This document shows positions 58,386 to 64,000 of a stretch of 64,000 nucleotides of DNA, piece by piece. The number at the start of each line of letters is the position of its first letter. Positions within the stretch are counted from its first letter, which is position 1. Made by a program: the position numbers and the translations under genes. This stretch comes from Glandiceps talaboti (taxonomy: Eukaryota > Hemichordata > Enteropneusta > Spengelidae), in the NCBI RefSeq assembly GCF_964340395.1, contig NC_135551.1, positions 8,661,379-8,725,378 on the forward strand, in the 5' to 3' direction. Under the pieces are notes generated by a model that was not told where the DNA came from, did no database searches, and saw nothing but the letters and a program-made list of their open reading frames with translations.

Positions 58386-58429
58386 CAGATGTCTTTGAAA
58401 TAGAATTATTTAGTTTGGTTTAAAATTTA

Positions 58430-59868
<1,439 letters not shown>

Positions 59869-60569
59869 GATCTAACCCGATGTTATCTATTTCCTTTCCA
59901 AAATCGTGAATATCAAAGCGACAGTACATTACAACTTCGCCTCGCCACCACCCTGTGTTGCTTGGCAAGGTGGTAAATAAAACAAGTTTGCCTTTGGGAT
60001 TATATTAACTGGGATTGTCGACACTGAATAATCCGGTCAATCATGGCACTGCGCTCATTGTATGTCACGGCGTACAAGTATAAACGACGTTCATACTTCC
60101 ATGACCATAGTTTCTGCGACCTGTCATTTGTTTGACCATAGACACTCCACCTTTGTGGAGGGTCCATGGTTTGATGGGATGCGTTAATTCTGGCAAACTT
60201 GTTTGGCAAATCGATCTGACGCAATATAGCTTGTGACCGTGGCATGCATAGCTTGGGTCAAAATCTATAACACCATTAAAGTATAAATAATGTTTAAACT
60301 TCCACGATAACACATACCTTTGAGAAATTATACTGACAGTATAATTACTCCAAGCACAGACTATTCTCGTGTCAAACCCCGACACGAACTTGTTTTTCCT
60401 TGAAGAGTATATCTCGTGAGACCTATGGAAATTATCAAAATCTATATTGTAGTTGAAAAGAGCAAGAATGAAAAGAGGGGAAATTTAAGGGACATCATTT
60501 CTATATACACGTGTATTGTGCAAAGAACCCGATATCTTTGACCGCGTTGCCGTCAACCGAGCAATGGTA
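59869..60569. other. No gene recognised
   Basis: Apart from the micro-palindrome at 60136-60169 I see no feature. The overlapping minus-strand frames at 60000-60385 have no motif. Confidence 0.35.
60136..60169. mobile_element. Micro-palindrome family 1, copy 4 (34 bp)
   Basis: CCATAGAC...GTCCATGG ends (one mismatch) enclose inner arms CTCCAC/GTGGAG. Flanked by TTTGA on both sides (60131-60135, 60170-60174). Confidence 0.75.

Positions 60570-60647
<78 letters not shown>
60570..60647. repeat. (TA)n microsatellite
   Basis: About 38 TA units, with one CA near the start. No associated coding sequence is evident. Confidence 0.95.
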
Positions 60648-60648
<1 letters not shown>

Positions 60649-61061
60649 AGGTAAGTCATAAACTGAAGGAAAAGTGCTCAATACTGAGAAGTAGAGCTGT
60701 ATTTACACAAAGTACACAAGTTATGGTACGGAGGCCGTTACGATCTTCAGACGACTAAATAACGGAAATTCAAGTGATAGAATTCGATGCGCGTTGTTGA
60801 GTGACATGGTGGAATGATAGAATGTATTTGTTTTCGTGGACGATTTAGTGGACGATCTAGTGGAATTAATCTCTAAAAAAAAAACATGAATCATGGTCTG
60901 AGTACTTCACAAATGTATTCAATGCTCAAGTCCAAAGTGATGAAAGTTTCTCGATTTCCATGATCTTATCAGATCCACCTTGATAGACATAAATTCAGGC
61001 ATTAATGGTGAGATTAATATCCGACTGTAGTCTTTTGGACAAGGTAATTACTTTGATAGTC
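60648..61061. other. No feature recognised
   Basis: Unique AT-rich sequence without a coding or repeat signal that I can see. Confidence 0.35.
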
Positions 61062-61437
61062 TAGTTCCTATACTGTATCATTACCATTTATACCTCCACT
61101 CAAAGTATAGTCAGAGTCGTTACTCTAGAAGTCTTGAAATGCATGAGATGCAATTTAAAATTCATTTACAGCCACCCACACAGTCATTAACATCATGTCT
61201 TTGTTAATAAATCACAAAACTCTAACCAATAACACAGTCCCTCATAAAGTTAGTGTTTATTGGGACAGTAATGTTCAAATGTGGTATATTTGTCAGCCCA
61301 TGATGCTACTTATATACTGTTTACATCACCAAAACATTTAGGTTTCACTGATTGGGTGAACAACTTTTTGTGCTATTTGAGGGGCTTTTGGCTAGACGTG
61401 GTTTAGTTAGAAACCATATTGGCATCCAGACTATTAC
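61062..61437 (+). repeat. Dispersed repeat family R3, copy 2
   Basis: Ends match 54065-54225: 'agtctagttcctatactgtatcattaccatttatacctccactca' at the start (in blocks) and 'gtggtttagttagaaaccatattggcatccagact' at the end. An internal ~250 bp is absent from copy 1, so copy 1 is an internal deletion or copy 2 carries an insertion. TAGTCTRG at both ends in opposite orientation suggests TIRs. It lacks the micro-palindrome present in copy 1. Confidence 0.6.
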
Positions 61438-61634
61438 TTTGAAGGAGATCATTGAAGAACAATAAAAATAAAACTCAAGGTGTGGATATGGGATCAGTGT
61501 GGCATTCTACATAGACATTCTCCAACAATTCTTGTAGACATGTTATGTAACCATTTTTTCTTCACGAAAGGCATGTTCCCACAGGAATCAATGGGGTAGG
61601 GGTTTCTAACATTGTCTTTTGAAAGTAAATTACA

Positions 61635-62080
61635 TGTATGTCAAAACTAAAATTATTGTATTTACTAAGAGATGAAATTCTTAAGAAAATTGAAAAGTGG
61701 TTATTGGTGGTCATAAACTCGACGTTGTTCGCTTTTTATGAATATCTAGGCGTGATTATGTCAAGCAGTGGTCTATGGTATTTAGCGCTTGCAGCTCAAG
61801 CGAGTAAAGCAATGATTGCGGTCATGAGTCAACTTGCAAAACTTGGGGACTCCTAGTCAAAACTAAATTTAAAAGTTTTTGACTGTAAACTATTACCGAT
61901 ATTAAATTATACAGTGGAGATTTTGGGTTTTAATAGGTCTACTGAAACTGAACGTGTTCAAAGTAAATTTCAGTGTTATATTTTGAGTCGTATATAAACA
62001 TATATGTAGTCTTTGAGTATGGGAGCTACAAAAATGCTTGACAAGTGTTCATTACGGGAAGTAGGCTGAAATGTTTTGAG
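61635..62080 (+). mobile_element. LINE E: 3' fragment of a LINE (plus strand)
   Basis: The frame 61638-61856 reads FYEYLGVIMSSSGLWYLALAA and QASKAMIAVMSQLAKLGD. The sequence then continues across a stop as LKVFDCKLLPILNYTVEILGF and ERVQSKFQCYILS. These blocks (YLGV..SS.G.W, ASKA, V.DC.LLP.L.Y..E.WG) are the region after the polymerase box in many LINE reverse transcriptases. The catalytic part is absent, so this is a 5'-truncated relic with several stops. It lies in the opposite orientation to the other LINEs in the window. Confidence 0.65.
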
Positions 62081-62171
62081 ATTGCTGAACGAGAGCTGCA
62101 AAACTTTAACCTCAGACCACTTCTCCTCAGCCCTGGTTCAAGTTCTTAGGTCATAGTGGTGTAAACTACAT

Positions 62172-62197
62172 CTCAGACCACAATGTAGTGACCTGAG
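62172..62197. mobile_element. Micro-palindrome family 2, copy 2 (26 bp)
   Basis: Begins CTCAGACCAC and ends GTGACCTGAG, an imperfect inverted pair. Flanked by a perfect 7-bp repeat ACTACAT (62165-62171 and 62198-62204). Confidence 0.7.
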
Positions 62198-62278
62198 ACT
62201 ACATGTACATGTAGGCCCTACCTACTGGTATATTATGTAACTGCACTTGACGCCAGTGTGATTTCTAACTAAACTGTG

Positions 62279-63060
62279 TTATTGAAAGAACCGATGTGAC
62301 GTCATCTGTTTTCTTTGTACCTGACACAATCCTAGCTGCTGTATTTTGGGCATGTTCAAGAGGGACAATGTTTTTAGCTGGCAGCCCATACAGAAGGGCC
62401 ATTCAGTAGTCAGGTATCGATGATATAAGTGCATGACCAAGGTTCTGACAAACTCCGTTTGTAAGATACTGGCGTATGCGACCATAGACAGTGGAGGGGC
62501 CCCCTCCACTGTCAATGATGCGACCTATTGTTCGGGGGTGAAAAAGAACTGATCTACATGTCAACGAGATGTGCTTCTTGAGGTTATAACGGTCATCAAT
62601 TGTTACACAAATGGTACATGCTGAATCCACTAACTGCACAGAAGACGATCCCATGTTGATGTGGTTCATGAGACGAGGAAGCCTGTTGAACTGAGACGTG
62701 ATAAGGAGGACCTCGGTTTTGCCATCATTAAACTAGCTTATTTTGGGTCGTTTAATATCATGTGCAACAGTTTCCATCTTAGTTACTGTAGTTGACGTAT
62801 GTGATTGGGGAAATATATTGGTAAATCTGGTTGTCGTCTGCATGTTGTTGCATATTGAGATTTTGATGTCGGATTAGCTTTCCAAGTGGTGATGTGTATA
62901 GACAGCATACGCGTGTAAGAGTGGACCAAGCACAGGGTTTTGTGACACTCCACACTGCAAATGTTTGGTTTCTGATATGCCTTGTACAGAAATGGACTGT
63001 TGTATATCTTTGAGGTATAAAGACTCTAGTCGAATGCCTGTAATACCGAGCTCGGAATAA
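62279..63060 (-). mobile_element. LINE F: degenerate L2-like LINE fragment
   Basis: On the minus strand: CLYTSPLGKLIRHQNLNMQQ followed by HADDNQIYQYISP (polymerase box with His for Tyr/Phe, about 62830-62870), SSSVQLVDSACTICVTIDDRY, HISLTCRSVLFHPRTIGRI, then RQYLTNGVCQNLGHALISSI and LYGLPAKNIVPLEHAQNTAARI (crossing frames, about 62300-62400). Motif order fits L2-type LINEs. Stops and frameshifts are frequent. A 42-nt in-frame interruption at 62482-62523 is a micro-palindrome insertion. Confidence 0.7.
62482..62518. mobile_element. Micro-palindrome family 1, copy 5 (37 bp)
   Basis: Begins CCATAGACAGTGGAGGGG and ends CCCCCTCCACTGTCAATGA, with near-perfect long arms. Flanked by TGCGA on both sides (62477-62481, 62519-62523; six bases match if the preceding A is counted). 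It lies inside the coding part of LINE F. Confidence 0.8.
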
Positions 63061-63149
63061 ACTTGAAATTATGCTGGAGTCAGAATTTACGGGGGGGGGG
63101 GCATGAACAAAATTGAGGTTCAAAGGGAGGGGGGCATGACAATTGTGAT

Positions 63150-63235
63150 GGTCTGAAAGGGCCCCCGAATATTCTGCTCATGATTTGAACCAAAATTAAA
63201 CCTCAGGAGCAGTTGTTTACCAAGTAAATTTACAT
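63150..63235 (+). repeat. Dispersed repeat family R4, copy 2
   Basis: Matches 57320-57425 through 'gtctgaaagggcccc', 'tctgctcatgatttgaaccaaa', 'ctcaggagcag' and 'gtttaccaag'. A short echo ('aggagcaatcgtttacc') occurs again near 63384. Confidence 0.5.
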
Positions 63236-63250
63236 TTGTATAAGTGTATG

Positions 63251-63314
<64 letters not shown>
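63251..63314 (+). repeat. (TC)n microsatellite
   Basis: About 32 CT/TC units, fading into imperfect 'ctctcttgctctatctctctg' to about 63353. Frames through it are Arg-Glu or Ser-Leu repeats and not genes. Confidence 0.95.
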
Positions 63315-63317
<3 letters not shown>

Positions 63318-63353
63318 GCCGTATGTCTCCTTCTCTCTTGCTCTATCTCTCTG

Positions 63354-64000
63354 TGTGGAGACTTTGTTGAACATTCAAACGACAGGAGCAATCGTTTACC
63401 TTGTACTTTGCAAAATTGTTCACTTCATTTACCTACCACACATTTAATTATTAGGCAGCCAATGGCCAAACGAATGTGTGTGTCTGCCAAAATATCTATG
63501 TATTAGTTAAAGCGTAGGTAATACAGTTGTAAAATAATTTAATGAGAGTACAATTTGGGTATTGAAGACAATTTTCAAGTACTTTATGGCTTCCAATAAT
63601 GTGTATGGTTTGAAATATTATGCCGCTAAATGGCCTCCTACATGTCCTTATTTTTCAAACAATTGCCTACTGTGGGAGGGGGACACACCCTCCCCACTAG
63701 TTATCGAAGGGGGGTGCCGTTTCTGTCAAGACATAGGATTCAAAAAGAAAACTCTGCTGGTTAAGTTTTTCCAAGTACAGGTTACAGCCCAATGAGCCCA
63801 CATCCATTTGTAAAGAAATCTCTATGTCTGATATGTATGGACACTGAAGTTGATTTCCACTGTTAGCTTACAGTGTGTCATATAGTGTACCATACTGTAC
63901 TTCTCTGACGTGTATGGGGAGGGGGTAATGTATAATTGCATATTAAAATATGTGCAGCCGGGGGGGGGGGTATGGACGTCGCCATCTTTCAAGCGCTAAA
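63354..64000. other. No gene recognised to the window end
   Basis: AT-rich with small G-runs (near 63675, 63709 and 63961). Nothing further can be supported. Confidence 0.4.

Noticed and set aside
63120-63447. Arg-Glu and Ser-Leu repeat frames
   Set aside because: Direct translations of the (TC)n microsatellite.

Overview
The window looks like nuclear DNA of an invertebrate metazoan. It is AT-rich, it has GT-AG introns, and it is packed with decayed transposable elements, long simple repeats and degenerate reverse transcriptases. There is no bacterial gene layout. A CR1-like LINE with a 2A-like motif and a Gypsy-type element whose integrase precedes its reverse transcriptase are both compatible with a marine deuterostome (sea urchin, hemichordate or amphioxus grade), but I cannot fix the phylum. 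I see no clearly intact host gene. The only non-transposon coding candidates are small spliced fragments at 15.9-17.1 kb, 22.7-25.3 kb and 28.3-31.2 kb.

Layout. 1-10.9 kb is non-coding and holds four copies of one repeat family, two of them a ~1.14-kb tandem duplication. 10.9-13.8 kb is a broken LINE on the minus strand (LINE A). 15.9-17.1 kb is a possible two-exon gene. 17.5-21.2 kb is a nearly complete CR1-like LINE on the minus strand (LINE B) with a 2A-like motif, PHD finger, endonuclease, reverse transcriptase and a pentanucleotide tail. 21.5-31.2 kb (plus) has a Mutator-like transposase exon, candidate host exons and a decayed Gypsy-type element lying between them. 31.6-35.8 kb is a whole Mutator-like DNA transposon (FLYWCH plus MULE transposase, one intron) bounded by ~300-bp inverted repeats that are themselves minisatellites. 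38.3-42.6 kb is an intronless multidomain locus reading SGNH hydrolase, ZSWIM3/FAR1-like domain, MULE transposase, SWIM, Ulp1-type protease and PHD finger. It is damaged and split by a 468-bp MITE. 42.8-43.3 kb is a tetranucleotide microsatellite. 46.3-49.6 kb is a third long minus-strand LINE (LINE C), 5' truncated. 54-64 kb is a patchwork of three further LINE fragments, TA and TC microsatellites and short repeats.

The most unusual signal is a set of very short palindromic insertions (26-38 bp). Five share CCATAGAC...GTCTATGG-type ends and are each flanked by a 5-bp direct repeat (54.1, 55.2, 58.0, 60.1 and 62.5 kb). One has a matching empty site in a paralogous repeat at 61.4 kb, and another adds exactly 42 nt in frame to a LINE coding sequence. 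Two further palindromes (50.1 and 62.2 kb) share different ends (CTCAGACCAC) and have 7-bp flanking repeats. These behave like ultra-short non-autonomous DNA transposons. The second candidate for something undescribed is the SGNH-MULE-Ulp1-PHD composite.
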